A stretch of DNA of 64,000 bases, from positions 62,001 through 126,000 of the forward strand of contig NZ_JAOPFU010000002.1 of the NCBI RefSeq assembly GCF_025515275.1. Direction: 5' to 3'. The position numbers and the translations under genes were made by a program. Under the pieces are notes generated by a model. It was not told the DNA's origin, searched no databases, and saw nothing but the letters and a program-made list of their open reading frames with translations. The stretch comes from Catenovulum sp. 2E275. Its GTDB lineage: Bacteria; Pseudomonadota; Gammaproteobacteria; Enterobacterales; Alteromonadaceae. Shown piece after piece: positions 47,889-56,498 of the stretch (the stretch's first letter is position 1; the number at the start of each line of letters is the position of its first letter).

Positions 47889-50777
47889 ATGCACAAATTA
47901 AACTTTAAAGCAGTGAATGACGCTGCATTGTCAAGGGCTGAGCAAGTAGCGGCTCATTATGCCCCTAATGGAATACGGCAAGGCCATGAATGGGTGGCAC
48001 TTAACCCCACACGGTCAGATAATAAAAAGGGAAGCTTTTCAATTAACTTAAATACGGGCGTTTGGTCTGACTTTTCAACCGGTGACAAAGGGGGCGATTT
48101 TATCGACCTAGTGGCCTATGTTGAAAACTCAGGTAAAGGCACAGCTTGTAAACGCTTGGCCGACTTTTTAGGAGTCAGCAGTTCAGCGGGTGGCGCAAAC
48201 AATAAACCCCAACTTAATAACGCAAAGCCACCGGCTAATAATACACCGGCATTTATTCCGGTTACACCACCGGCAAGCGCTGCGAACCAATGCCCGACTG
48301 AACACTACCAAAACGGTACACCGTCTAAAATCTGGAACTATACAGACGATAAAGGCGTTTTAATTATTCGGGTAATGCGCTTTGATTCAGCAGATGGCAA
48401 TAAAACATATCGGCCATTAGCCTATGGCTCTAAAAAAGGACAAGCGCCCAAATGGCACTGGCAACAACTGCCGGATAATCGCCCCCTGTACAATCTGCCA
48501 GCGGTAAGCGGCAAATGCGAAAACGTGGTATTAGTTGAGGGCGAAAAAGCCGCTGATGCCGCTAAAAGCCTGTTTACTGATTATGTCGTTAGTACATGGT
48601 CTGGTGCAGTAAAGGCCGTAAGTAAAACCGACTTTAGCCCGTTATCAGGTAAAAACGTTTTATTCTGGCCGGATAATGACGAAGCAGGTCAAGAGATAAT
48701 CGACAAGCTTAAAGCCGTTTTAGAAGCAGTTAAGGTTAAATCATTTAACGTGGTCAACCTTGATTTTTTTAGCAGCTATAAACCAACCGAAAGCGGCTTA
48801 ACTGCCGGTGGTGAATGGCCGAATAAAGCGGACGCTTTTGAAGCGGTACAAATGGGCTTTACCGCAAGGCACATAAGCGCAGCAATTAAAAAAGGCTTAT
48901 TCATTCAGCCAGATGAAAGCCAAGATACAGAAACGCTAGATACAGACCAGCCGGACTGGATGCCTAAAGGCTTTAAGATAGATGATAGCGGCCTTTATAC
49001 CTTTAATCCGCAAACGGAAAGCTATAGCTATATATCAAAACCTATTCATGTATTGGCCTTATCCCGCAATGCAAACGGGGACGGTTTAAACTGGGGTAAG
49101 CTGGTGGAATTTAGCGACTTTGACCACCAGACAAAACAATGGAATATCCCAAACAAGCTATTTAACGACAATGGCGGCCAAGCCATTTTAAAAGAACTGT
49201 TAGACCGTGGTTTTGAATTTGAACCCAGACGCAACAGCAAAAAGCTGGTATTGGAATATTTAGAGGCCAGTAAACCCGCTAAACGAATGAAGCTAACGCA
49301 ATCACGCGGGTGGCATGATAAATACAGAGCTTTTGTGCTACATGACAGGGTATTAGGCGACAACAAAGCTAACCTGATGTTTTATAGTGAACGGCCATTT
49401 AAAACCGATTTAAGCAGCAATGGTACACTGGAAGAATGGCGGGAACATGTAAGCCGGTATTGTATCGGCAACCCGTTTTTAACCTTTTCGGTGAGTCTGG
49501 CTTTAGCTGCGCCATTGGTTGAACTAATGGGCTTTGAAACAATGGGCTTTCATTTATTTGGGGATTCCAGCTTAGGCAAATCAACCTCACTTAATATTGG
49601 CAATTCAGTTTATGGCGATCCAAAAAACTACGGGCGCACGTTTCGCGGTACAGATAACGGTTTAGAAATGTTGGCCGCAGACCGTAACAGCTTGTTTTTA
49701 ACACTAGACGAAATACACGAGGCCGACCCAAACCAGTTAGGCGGTATTGTTTACATGCTTGGCAATGGGCAGGAAAAAACACGGGCGGCAGCTTATGGGG
49801 CTGGCTCTAGCGATATACGCAAATGGCATTTAGCGTTTTTATCCAGTGGTGAGCATACCTTAGCCCAACGCTTAGCCGAAATCGGCAAAAAGGCCACAGG
49901 CGGACAGGCACAAAGGCTTATCGAATTACACGCCTGTTTGCATGAAGATGAAACCATTAAAAAGAAAATGGGATCTTTAAACGAGCTACACGGCTTTGAT
50001 CACGGCTCAAAATTGGCCGAGCATTTAAGCGAGCAAATGCGCCATTATCACGGCTGCGCGTTCCCTGCGTTTATTGAAGCAATACTGGCTTATGATGTGA
50101 AAAAAGCACAGACTTTTTTAACTGAATTTATCAAAGGTTTTACCGATCAGGTGCTCAGTGAAAAAGCATCCGGCCAAGCTAAACGGGCGGCTAAAAAATT
50201 TGCGCTGGTGGCTGCGGCTGGTGCGTTAGCCAGTAGCTTTAATATTACCGGTTGGACAAAACAACAGGCAATAGAAGCCGCTTATACCCTGTTTATGCAC
50301 TGGCTTAATGCCCGTGGTGGTGAAGGTAACATGGAAGTCATCGAAATTATTAAGCATGTTCGTTTGCAATTTGAGCTACACGGTGAGGGGCGCTTTACCC
50401 GTTGGGATGAAGTAAAAACCATGTCGGATGAACCCAGCACAGTAATAGATACACATGTGCCCCGCACGTCTGAACAATGGGGTTTTAAGCGTGGCATAGT
50501 GGAAAAAAGCACTTTAGACGGTGATACGCTGGCCTTTGAATATTATGTTTATCCAACCGTTTTTGAGCAGGTGGTTTGCCGTGGCTATGACCATAAGCGG
50601 GTGGCACGTTTACTTAAAGACTTAGGGGCTTTGGTTCTGGCTGACAGTGAACACAAAGAGGGACGTTTAAAAACAAAATCCAGATTGCCGGGCACAGGCA
50701 AAAAGCGTGTTCCTATCTACCGGATAGATGGTACACAGTTATTTGATGACAATGAATTAGCTAAGATAGCAGCCTAA
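47889..50777 (+). CDS. Large replication protein: primase-like zinc/Toprim region plus DUF927 helicase-like domain
   Basis: This 962-residue protein begins with a primase-like region (about 1-100, with GVWSDFSTGDKGGDFIDLVA). A Toprim domain follows (about 210-290), with VVLVEGEKAADAAK and the DxD-type FWPDNDEAGQEI. The DUF927 P-loop region (about 380-700) has Walker A GDSSLGKSTS and Walker B SLFLTLDEIHEAD. The C-terminal ~180 residues may bind DNA. Proteins of this kind replicate P4-like satellites and integrative elements. It is followed by a 1.3-kb non-coding repeat region that is the likely origin. Confidence 0.87.
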   Translation: MHKLNFKAVNDAALSRAEQVAAHYAPNGIRQGHEWVALNPTRSDNKKGSFSINLNTGVWSDFSTGDKGGDFIDLVAYVENSGKGTACKRLADFLGVSSSAGGANNKPQLNNAKPPANNTPAFIPVTPPASAANQCPTEHYQNGTPSKIWNYTDDKGVLIIRVMRFDSADGNKTYRPLAYGSKKGQAPKWHWQQLPDNRPLYNLPAVSGKCENVVLVEGEKAADAAKSLFTDYVVSTWSGAVKAVSKTDFSPLSGKNVLFWPDNDEAGQEIIDKLKAVLEAVKVKSFNVVNLDFFSSYKPTESGLTAGGEWPNKADAFEAVQMGFTARHISAAIKKGLFIQPDESQDTETLDTDQPDWMPKGFKIDDSGLYTFNPQTESYSYISKPIHVLALSRNANGDGLNWGKLVEFSDFDHQTKQWNIPNKLFNDNGGQAILKELLDRGFEFEPRRNSKKLVLEYLEASKPAKRMKLTQSRGWHDKYRAFVLHDRVLGDNKANLMFYSERPFKTDLSSNGTLEEWREHVSRYCIGNPFLTFSVSLALAAPLVELMGFETMGFHLFGDSSLGKSTSLNIGNSVYGDPKNYGRTFRGTDNGLEMLAADRNSLFLTLDEIHEADPNQLGGIVYMLGNGQEKTRAAAYGAGSSDIRKWHLAFLSSGEHTLAQRLAEIGKKATGGQAQRLIELHACLHEDETIKKKMGSLNELHGFDHGSKLAEHLSEQMRHYHGCAFPAFIEAILAYDVKKAQTFLTEFIKGFTDQVLSEKASGQAKRAAKKFALVAAAGALASSFNITGWTKQQAIEAAYTLFMHWLNARGGEGNMEVIEIIKHVRLQFELHGEGRFTRWDEVKTMSDEPSTVIDTHVPRTSEQWGFKRGIVEKSTLDGDTLAFEYYVYPTVFEQVVCRGYDHKRVARLLKDLGALVLADSEHKEGRLKTKSRLPGTGKKRVPIYRIDGTQLFDDNELAKIAA

Positions 50778-50826
50778 CCCAGCCCCGACCATCACACTAA
50801 ACCTGCGAACCAGAACACGGGGCAGC

Positions 50827-50950
50827 GTGTCCCAGTATTGCGATTGTGTCCCAGTCGAAAAAGCAATTATTTTAAAAACTGGGACACGATTAAATCAAGA
50901 TAAAACAGTAACTTAAACAACCGAGTCCCAGTAGTCCCACAAGTCCCAGT
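50827..50950 (+). repeat. GTCCCA motif cluster, left arm of inverted repeat
   Basis: GTGTCCCAGTATTG begins at 50827, a second GTGTCCCAGT ends at 50855, an inverted ACTGGGACACG is at 50878-50888, and a dense block from 50925 to 50950 reads GTCCCAGTAGTCCCACAAGT plus CCCAGT. The last block is the exact reverse complement of 51545-51570, and 50827-50855 pairs with 51563-51591 at 27 of 29 positions. Confidence 0.85.
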
Positions 50951-51544
50951 AAAAAACAGGGGATACTGGGTTTTAGCTAAAAATAAACACGAGTTTTCTA
51001 GGACAAATTACAGAAGCAAAACAGCGTACAGCAAAGACGGGGCAAGGGATACAGCCGACTAAGCACCCTAAAAACAAGTCTAAAAACTCGTAAAAAATGA
51101 ATATATATTCATAAAAAAGTTTTTTAGTTTTGGCAGTTACGTGAATTTATCTAGGGCGGCGGTACTAAGGCTTAAAAGGTATAGAGATTTAATACCCCCC
51201 TACTTTATATATATACAATATAAATACCCCTAAGATATTGATATTAAATATTATTATAACCCCCCTCTAAGCCACTATCACCTGAGTTTTTGTGCGAGGC
51301 GCTTACCCGTGTATAAATAGGTATAGGGAAGAACCTAGTATATGGGGGTATACAGTACCTATACTGGATAAACCTTTAGCGAATAATTATTCAACATATT
51401 GCATAACCAAGCATTTAAACCTTACCTATCTGGTGGTCATGGCTGGTCACAGCCGCTTAACCAACTGATGCTTTGGGAGTGGGTTTTAATGGTTCAAAAC
51501 TCATATCAATTTATACCCCAATATTAGGGGGTGGCCTGTTTTTG

Positions 51545-51591
51545 ACTGGGACTTGTGGGACTACTGGGACACAAACACAATACTGGGACAC
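51545..51591 (-). repeat. GTCCCA motif cluster, right arm of inverted repeat
   Basis: ACTGGGACTTGTGGGACTAC begins at 51545 and is followed by TGGGACACAAACACAATACT and GGGACAC. It is the reverse complement of the left cluster, but the left cluster is interrupted by about 70 extra bases. The arms are about 590 bases apart and flank the AT-rich core. Confidence 0.85.
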
Positions 51592-51798
51592 AAACGGGCT
51601 TTTTTGGCTAAATTATGGCCTTTTTTGAAAAATTACGGCCTGTAAAAAACATCACTTTTTCACGAGTTTTGATACAAAAACTCAGGCCGTATAACCCCAT
51701 TATTTAAGCCACCGGCTAAACAAATTTAGCAGCAAGGTAGTTAAGCAAGAATTTGCATAAACATTCAGAGAAAAAGGCACAGCTTGAAGATCAGCACC

Positions 51799-52008
51799 GA
51801 TTTGTATAAACCGTTAAACAAATTGATGACCATCGTGGATTGGCAAAGATTTCTGTAAACCGTCTAACAAAACGATGACCATCGTGGATGAGCAAAGATT
51901 TGTATAAACCGTTAAACAAATTGATGACCATCTTGGATTGGCAAAGATTTCTGTAAACCGTTTTAGAAAACGATGAGCATCTTGGATTGGCAAAGATTTG
52001 TGTAACCC
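51799..52008 (+). repeat. Four 49-bp tandem repeats plus a partial copy, alternating two types
   Basis: Units start at 51799, 51848, 51897 and 51946, with a partial fifth at 51995, each exactly 49 bases on. Units 1 and 3 (GATTTGTATAAACCGTTAAA...) differ at one position. Units 2 and 4 (GATTTCTGTAAACCGT...) form a second type, giving a 98-base higher-order period. All share GATGAnCATCnTGGAT. Such iterons bind replication or partition proteins in other elements. Confidence 0.88.
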
Positions 52009-52032
52009 ACTCGCGTTTTAAACGCGAGTGGG
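52006..52032. repeat. Perfect 13-bp palindrome with one-base centre
   Basis: CCCACTCGCGTTT-T-AAACGCGAGTGGG lies directly after the tandem repeats. It is GC-rich at the outside and lacks a T tract. It could be an operator, a nicking or structure-specific site, or part of the origin. Confidence 0.8.
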
Positions 52033-52044
52033 AAAAGCAGGTTT

Positions 52045-52074
52045 AAAGGGGTTAGATTTCAAGTCTAACCCTTT
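52045..52074 (-). terminator. Hairpin downstream of the antiterminator-like gene
   Basis: AAAGGGGTTAGA-N7-TCTAACCCTTT forms an eleven-pair stem with one bulged G. It lies 11 bases beyond the stop of the leftward gene at 52085. There is no long T tract, so its strength as a terminator is uncertain. Confidence 0.5.
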
Positions 52075-52084
52075 AGCGGGTGGG

Positions 52085-52450
52085 CTATTTGGCAAGGCCA
52101 ACGCATAATAAAAAGGCATCTAACCAGCTAACCGCCTCTTTTAGCAGCTTAGCGGCCTTTTCACGCCCTACGCTTATTTGTTTGCTAATAGCTTCAAACG
52201 TCAGGCCAGCCAGATAATAAAGCTTTATGGTTTGGGCTAATTGCTCGTTTCTTTGCTCAAGCACTGTTACCGCCCGATCCACTGCTAACCCCAAATCATC
52301 GGTTATATAAAAGGTTCGCTTTATTTTGCGGGTGGCTGGCTGCGCCATATCGGCAATAGCGCCCATAACAGACGAATAGCCGAGGTTATTTTTTGTTTTG
52401 CTCCAACTGCCCCAAGCGTCTAAAAGTCTTTCAGTATAAACAAAGCTCAT
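52085..52450 (-). CDS. Antiterminator Q-like protein
   Basis: This 121-residue protein resembles the phage antitermination Q family (type 2): the N-terminal LLDAWGSWSKTKNNLGYSSV, the middle DDLGLAVDRAVTVLEQRNEQ and a sigma-like helix-turn-helix (LAGLTFEAISKQISVGREKA) near the C-terminus. Q proteins allow RNA polymerase to read through late terminators. Its presence in a small island without structural genes is notable and may serve to respond to or hijack a helper phage; that is inference. It follows the resolvase gene by 11 bases on the same strand. Confidence 0.68.
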   Translation of the reverse strand: MSFVYTERLLDAWGSWSKTKNNLGYSSVMGAIADMAQPATRKIKRTFYITDDLGLAVDRAVTVLEQRNEQLAQTIKLYYLAGLTFEAISKQISVGREKAAKLLKEAVSWLDAFLLCVGLAK

Positions 52451-52461
52451 ATTCTGCCCCC

Positions 52462-53004
52462 TTATGGATTAACTACACGTTGAACGGTTGATAATGCACA
52501 ACCGCATTGTTCCGCTATTTTACGAAGTGACAAACCACCGGCTTTAAGTTCGATAATTTTATCATGTAATTCAGTGTTGTTTGGTCGGCCTTTATATTTA
52601 CCTTTAGCTTTGGCCTGAGCTATGCCCTCTAGCTGGCGTTCCTTTAGCATTGAACGCTCAAACTGATAAACACTCCCCAACAGGCTAAGCATTAAATCTT
52701 GCATAGGGTTTGATTCACCGGTAAATGCTAGGTTCTCTTTGTGAAAGTGAATCGCTATGCCTTTTTCATTGACTAATTTAACGATATTCAATAAATCTTC
52801 AAGGTTACGGGCTAGGCGGCTAATATCGTGTACGTGGATTTCATCACCAGCGCGCACATAATCGAGCAGTTGTTTTAAAGCTGGTCGGTTTGTATCTTTA
52901 CCACTGCATTTATCTTCAAACGTTTTATCCAGTGTTAAGCCTGCTAATTGACGGTCTGTGTTTTGCTCAACAGTAGAAACCCGAATATATCCAACCTTTG
53001 CCAT
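52462..53004 (-). CDS. Serine recombinase (resolvase/invertase family)
   Basis: This is a 180-residue small serine recombinase. The catalytic serine is S10 in YIRVSTVEQNTDRQ, followed by DKCSGKDTNRPAL, IHVHDISRLARNLEDLL and the long E-helix region FERSMLKERQLEGI. The C-terminal helix-turn-helix is LSLRKIAEQCGCALSTVQRV. It could resolve dimers of a replicating island or invert a segment. No paired recombination sites were recognised nearby, although the 27-base palindrome at 52006 is a candidate target. It forms a unit with the antiterminator-like gene. Confidence 0.93.
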   Translation of the reverse strand: MAKVGYIRVSTVEQNTDRQLAGLTLDKTFEDKCSGKDTNRPALKQLLDYVRAGDEIHVHDISRLARNLEDLLNIVKLVNEKGIAIHFHKENLAFTGESNPMQDLMLSLLGSVYQFERSMLKERQLEGIAQAKAKGKYKGRPNNTELHDKIIELKAGGLSLRKIAEQCGCALSTVQRVVNP

Positions 53005-53228
53005 AATGTATCCTTAAGGTGTACCGATTTAAGTCTAAGATGTTTTAATCTTAATGTACCGATAATTAAAAATCAAGTTAAATGAATACGGATAATGCAG
53101 GTTTTTGTACTCGTGCTTACTGTACCGATTTGGGTATAGTTAAAAAGTTAAACAATATTCCATTTTAACAAATTAGATTATATTGTTATCATTAGCTGCG
53201 ATAACAATATTAATAAAGGGAGTTAAGT

Positions 53229-54317
53229 TTGGCCAATATCACAGTCATCGCTGGTGTAAGCATTCCATATACCCAAGATGCAGAAACAAAGAAATGGAAC
53301 AGCACAACTGGAAGCTCATGGGATGTAAGCAACTCGTTTGTTAAAGCTTTTGCAAGAGAAGCAAACCGAAAAATCAAACGACGTTCTAAAAATCATGGAA
53401 AAATACCTTACCCATTCAGTAGTAAATCATTAGCAGCATCGCTTAAATCTTATTTAGAATCAGATAAAGAATTCAGTTTTACTGATTTCGTAAATGAAAT
53501 GGGCACGTCCAATAACCTAACTCTTACAACTTCCAGAGCACAGAGCAAGCTAGTATTGATCTTTTTAGAATATGAGATCGATGCTCTAGAAACGCAACCC
53601 ATTCGAAATTTAATTGTTGTTCTGTTAAAAGATAAGTCTGCTTTGCAATTCAATGATGATGGCACTCCAAACGGAACAGAAATCATTGACTTTGATGATC
53701 TCATGCAAGCTGCATTGATCGATATGGATGAATTTCAAACGTCAGTAAGCGAAGAAAACGATATCGATATTTCCTTCATAAACGGCGCTAGCGGCACTAC
53801 TAATTATTTTATAGAGTTTTTTGACGCATCAGGTGTGATAAAAAACAAAGAGAGCGTTAGCAATTTATTAAAAGCGCTAGGAGACTTCTCTAATAAGCAT
53901 TCCTTAACAAGGAAACAACGAGAGTTATGTGAACGCAATGTAAAATCTCACATTGAAAAAAATGAAAGTAAAAAAGCCGTAACTAAGCTGAATGATATAA
54001 GCCAAGTCATATACCAAGCGCTGAGGTATGAAAAAGATTTAGATATAGGTAAAGACTCATTTGAAGATTATATACAGGATTATAACTATAAGATAAACGA
54101 GGAGTTCACTGTAAGTAAGAAAGAAAGAGATACTTTAGAGTTTATCTCTTTTGAGACAGAAGTCGGTAACTTAAAACTAAAGAAGTCAATTATCGGTAAG
54201 CAAAATTTATCAAACAAGATTATGTTTAATAAAAATGATAAAACCTTAACGATCAAAACTAAGATTAATGATCCTGACTTAATTGAAGTGTTATCTAGCC
54301 TACAAAATAGCCAATGA
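53229..54317 (+). CDS. Diverged nucleoid-associated protein of the NdpA/YejK type
   Basis: This 362-residue protein matches the layout of NdpA/YejK: an N-terminal core with LVLIFLEYEIDALE, a DFDDLMQAALIDMDEFQTS stretch, the block FINGASGTTNYFIEFFDASG followed by SVSNLLKALGDF, and the C-terminal IMFNKNDKTLTIKTK. NdpA proteins bind nucleoid DNA. The start is TTG with GGGAG six bases before it; no ATG alternative exists nearby. The stop overlaps the next gene by four bases. The N-terminal ~60 residues (SWDVSNSFVKAFAREANRKI) are unlike chromosomal NdpA. The pair is likely cargo of the island, possibly defence-related; this is inference. Confidence 0.7.
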   Translation: MANITVIAGVSIPYTQDAETKKWNSTTGSSWDVSNSFVKAFAREANRKIKRRSKNHGKIPYPFSSKSLAASLKSYLESDKEFSFTDFVNEMGTSNNLTLTTSRAQSKLVLIFLEYEIDALETQPIRNLIVVLLKDKSALQFNDDGTPNGTEIIDFDDLMQAALIDMDEFQTSVSEENDIDISFINGASGTTNYFIEFFDASGVIKNKESVSNLLKALGDFSNKHSLTRKQRELCERNVKSHIEKNESKKAVTKLNDISQVIYQALRYEKDLDIGKDSFEDYIQDYNYKINEEFTVSKKERDTLEFISFETEVGNLKLKKSIIGKQNLSNKIMFNKNDKTLTIKTKINDPDLIEVLSSLQNSQ

Positions 54318-55450
54318 GCAATATAATCCGACAGATTTTAAATGAAAATAAGTTTGAAATTGATGACGCCTATGTGACATTCCATGGAATAAATCAACTC
54401 GAATTCGAAAATCTGTTTCCTATAGCGGAGTATCCCTCACGAGATTATAACGCGCAAAGTTGCAGAGGCTCACTATCACTTGATGAAATAGACTTTATTT
54501 TCAGTGATTATCACGAATTATTTACCCGTATTGAATCAGGTAATATCGAAGCAATATATGAAGAAGTTTATATTGATCATCATGGAATTGTTAAAATGTC
54601 AAACTTACCCAACTTTTATGTTAGATGGTTGGAGTTGCTAGCTTTATTGGCAGATCATAATTATCAACAGGATAAAATGAGTAATGCTCAAACATTTATA
54701 TTTGTTGAAAATACAGAACGCAGCACATCGACTGTAATTGAAGTAGACTTAAGCAAAGTGTCTGAAGGTGCACTGTCAGCGCTTAGTAGCGCTATTGGAG
54801 ACCCTACCTTATTACTTGAATCATGTAGACAAGAAGACACTCATCAAAATGAAAGACTTTCAGTAATGAAAAGTACAATTATCCGGTGTTTTGAATCTAA
54901 TGATAAATGTTTTACAGAATTATTTGCCAACAGTGATTCAATTTTAAATTCGTTCCATAGAAATTACGAAACGTATATTAGAAGTTTTTCATTTGAAGAG
55001 TTTATCAAAGATTTGGAAGATGACGTTGGGGACTTTATAAAGAAAGTTGAAGAACAGATTCAAAATTTTTATGTACAATCCTTAGCAGTTCCTGGAGCTG
55101 TAATTTTATCTTCTGCACTACGGGGAGCAGAAAAAAGTATAAGTTTGGCTTTAATTTTTAGTACATTTTTAGCGTTAGTTTTAGTTTTTAAAGCATTAAA
55201 GAGCAAAATGAAGTTTATTGACAGAATCACTGAAAATACACTTACTAAACTTAATTTGTATCAAAAGCGAACTGAAGATATTAGAAATAGTTTTGCTCAA
55301 ACTACCATTTCAGAAAAAATAAAAGATGCAGAGAATTCTGTGAATACTACGAGCAAAGAAAGTAAAGATGATATTTGTAACTTGCGAGACATTATCATTT
55401 TTTTAATAGCTATGTATTTGGTCTGTGCGGCCATATTTTTTAGGCTATAG
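54314..55450 (+). CDS. Membrane protein of unknown function, partner of the NdpA-like protein
   Basis: This is a 378-residue protein that I do not recognise. About the first 270 residues are soluble and acidic, with FIFVENTERSTSTVIEVDLS and a helical stretch (EFIKDLEDDVGDFIKKVEEQ). Two membrane helices follow near the C-terminus (about 275-295 and 356-376), separated by about 60 helical residues. There is no signal peptide. Its ATG overlaps the upstream stop (ATGA), indicating coupled translation and a shared role. A soluble sensor-like part with C-terminal helices is seen in membrane-damaging effectors of abortive-infection systems, but no homology supports that here. Confidence 0.68.
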   Translation: MSNIIRQILNENKFEIDDAYVTFHGINQLEFENLFPIAEYPSRDYNAQSCRGSLSLDEIDFIFSDYHELFTRIESGNIEAIYEEVYIDHHGIVKMSNLPNFYVRWLELLALLADHNYQQDKMSNAQTFIFVENTERSTSTVIEVDLSKVSEGALSALSSAIGDPTLLLESCRQEDTHQNERLSVMKSTIIRCFESNDKCFTELFANSDSILNSFHRNYETYIRSFSFEEFIKDLEDDVGDFIKKVEEQIQNFYVQSLAVPGAVILSSALRGAEKSISLALIFSTFLALVLVFKALKSKMKFIDRITENTLTKLNLYQKRTEDIRNSFAQTTISEKIKDAENSVNTTSKESKDDICNLRDIIIFLIAMYLVCAAIFFRL

Positions 55451-55604
55451 TGGCGTGAGAGCCTATTATCATAATCCAATTGAATAATGATTGACGTCTA
55501 AATTCATACATCTATTTCAAATAGAGCATATGCGAAACCATGTTCTAACTTTTTAACCAATGAAAAACACCAGAAGCCCAATTTGCTTTATCGAAGAGGT
55601 ATTG

Positions 55605-55928
55605 ATGGAAGTTAATTACAAACATGATGACTGGGGCGAGCAAGGACGAATTTCAGCTCTGGACGATCAAAACGAAATAGGATATTTAGTCTGGAAAGTA
55701 AAAAATAGTAAGCTCTGGTTAGCTGATTTAATGATCCATGATGAAAGTAATCGCGGTAAAGGTATTGGAACTAAGTTGCTTAATGAGCTCGATAAAATAG
55801 CAGCACAGTACAAAGCAGATAAAATTTGGGGAACTACATCGAGTGAAGATTTACCTGTTCATCGGTTTTATCGAAAAAATGGGTATTCAGTTCAGGTTAT
55901 AAATAATGAAGGATATCTGGAAAAATAG
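55605..55928 (+). CDS. GNAT family acetyltransferase
   Basis: This is a short GNAT protein of about 107 residues. The start chosen is ATG 55605 with GAGG five bases before it; an upstream ATG at 55560 adds 15 residues without a clear site. The acetyl-CoA loop is ESNRGKGIGTKLLNELDKIA, and the C-terminal part carries HRFYRKNGYSVQV. The substrate is unknown. It may be cargo of the island. The next gene follows after 45 bases. Confidence 0.83.
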   Translation: MEVNYKHDDWGEQGRISALDDQNEIGYLVWKVKNSKLWLADLMIHDESNRGKGIGTKLLNELDKIAAQYKADKIWGTTSSEDLPVHRFYRKNGYSVQVINNEGYLEK

Positions 55929-55973
55929 CTGTAACTGATCTACGTTTCAATTTCACTACATAGGAGCTTAATC

Positions 55974-56246
55974 ATGGACGAACGAGAAAGACATTATATT
56001 GAAGAAGGTTTTAGCAGCTATAGTGCCGAGTGTGGCAGTTTACGCAATCCTTATCCGGTTGGAACTGAAGAATTTAACTGGTTTGAACGTGGCTGGGTGC
56101 AAGCTCAAAAAAGATCTTGTGATTCATTTAGCACTAACAAAGGCTACTTCAGCGACTTTGTTCCGTATGAGAGTTTAAAAGGTAGTGTTCCAATAACCCA
56201 TAAACAACGCAACGAGTACGCTGAAATCAAGCGCAAAAAGAAATGA
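55974..56246 (+). CDS. Small RMF-like protein
   Basis: This 90-residue protein contains a segment like ribosome modulation factor (RMF) and related small proteins: YIEEGFSSYSAECGSL followed by RNPYPVGTEEFNWFERGWVQ. A basic tail ends the protein (EIKRKKK). RMF binds ribosomes and promotes hibernation; such a role here is inference. GGAGC lies eight bases before the ATG. It runs in the same direction as the GNAT gene. Confidence 0.55.
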   Translation: MDERERHYIEEGFSSYSAECGSLRNPYPVGTEEFNWFERGWVQAQKRSCDSFSTNKGYFSDFVPYESLKGSVPITHKQRNEYAEIKRKKK

Positions 56247-56332
56247 TCACAAGATATTTGTAAATTAGTTAGTAAGCTTAATTTGTCCGTTTGAGTAACA
56301 ATTGAACTGATATAGTTCAGTTCCCCATTTCA

Positions 56333-56359
56333 ATTCAGTTCCTCAATAGGGAACTGAAT
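56333..56359 (+). terminator. Hairpin downstream of the RMF-like gene
   Basis: ATTCAGTTCC-TCAATAG-GGAACTGAAT is a perfect ten-pair stem with a seven-base loop. Only a short T run (CTTTT) follows six bases later. Upstream, GAACT-GATAT-AGTTC adds a related small inverted repeat. It is likely the end of the cargo transcript. Confidence 0.5.
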
Positions 56360-56498
56360 CCAAACTTTTAATTTGCACATTTATAAATGATTGGTATGTA
56401 TACAAAAAAGAAGACGGAAAAACCATTGTAACACCAAGGTTAACACCGGTTACAATGATAAACAAAGAAAACCAATTGAATTAGTAGGTTACGAGCTA

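Larger units (their letters stand above)
50778..52084. other. Non-coding origin-like region of the island
   Basis: These 1.3 kb have no supportable gene. In order they hold a cluster of GTCCCA/TGGGAC motifs (50827-50950), a 16-base palindrome ATGAATATATATTCAT (51097-51112), an AT-rich stretch (51181-51262), an inverted copy of the motif cluster (51545-51591), four 49-base tandem repeats (51799-51994), a strong palindrome (52006-52032) and a further hairpin (52045-52074). Placement after a primase/helicase-like gene, with repeats around an AT-rich core, suggests a replication origin; this is inference. Confidence 0.55.

Noticed and set aside
49046-49366. Frames on the minus strand inside the DUF927 gene
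   Set aside because: They overlap a long gene with clear domain motifs and show no start signal or protein-like features of their own.
51799-52008. CRISPR-like array
   Set aside because: The 49-base units are contiguous and similar along their whole length; there are no unique spacers and no cas genes.
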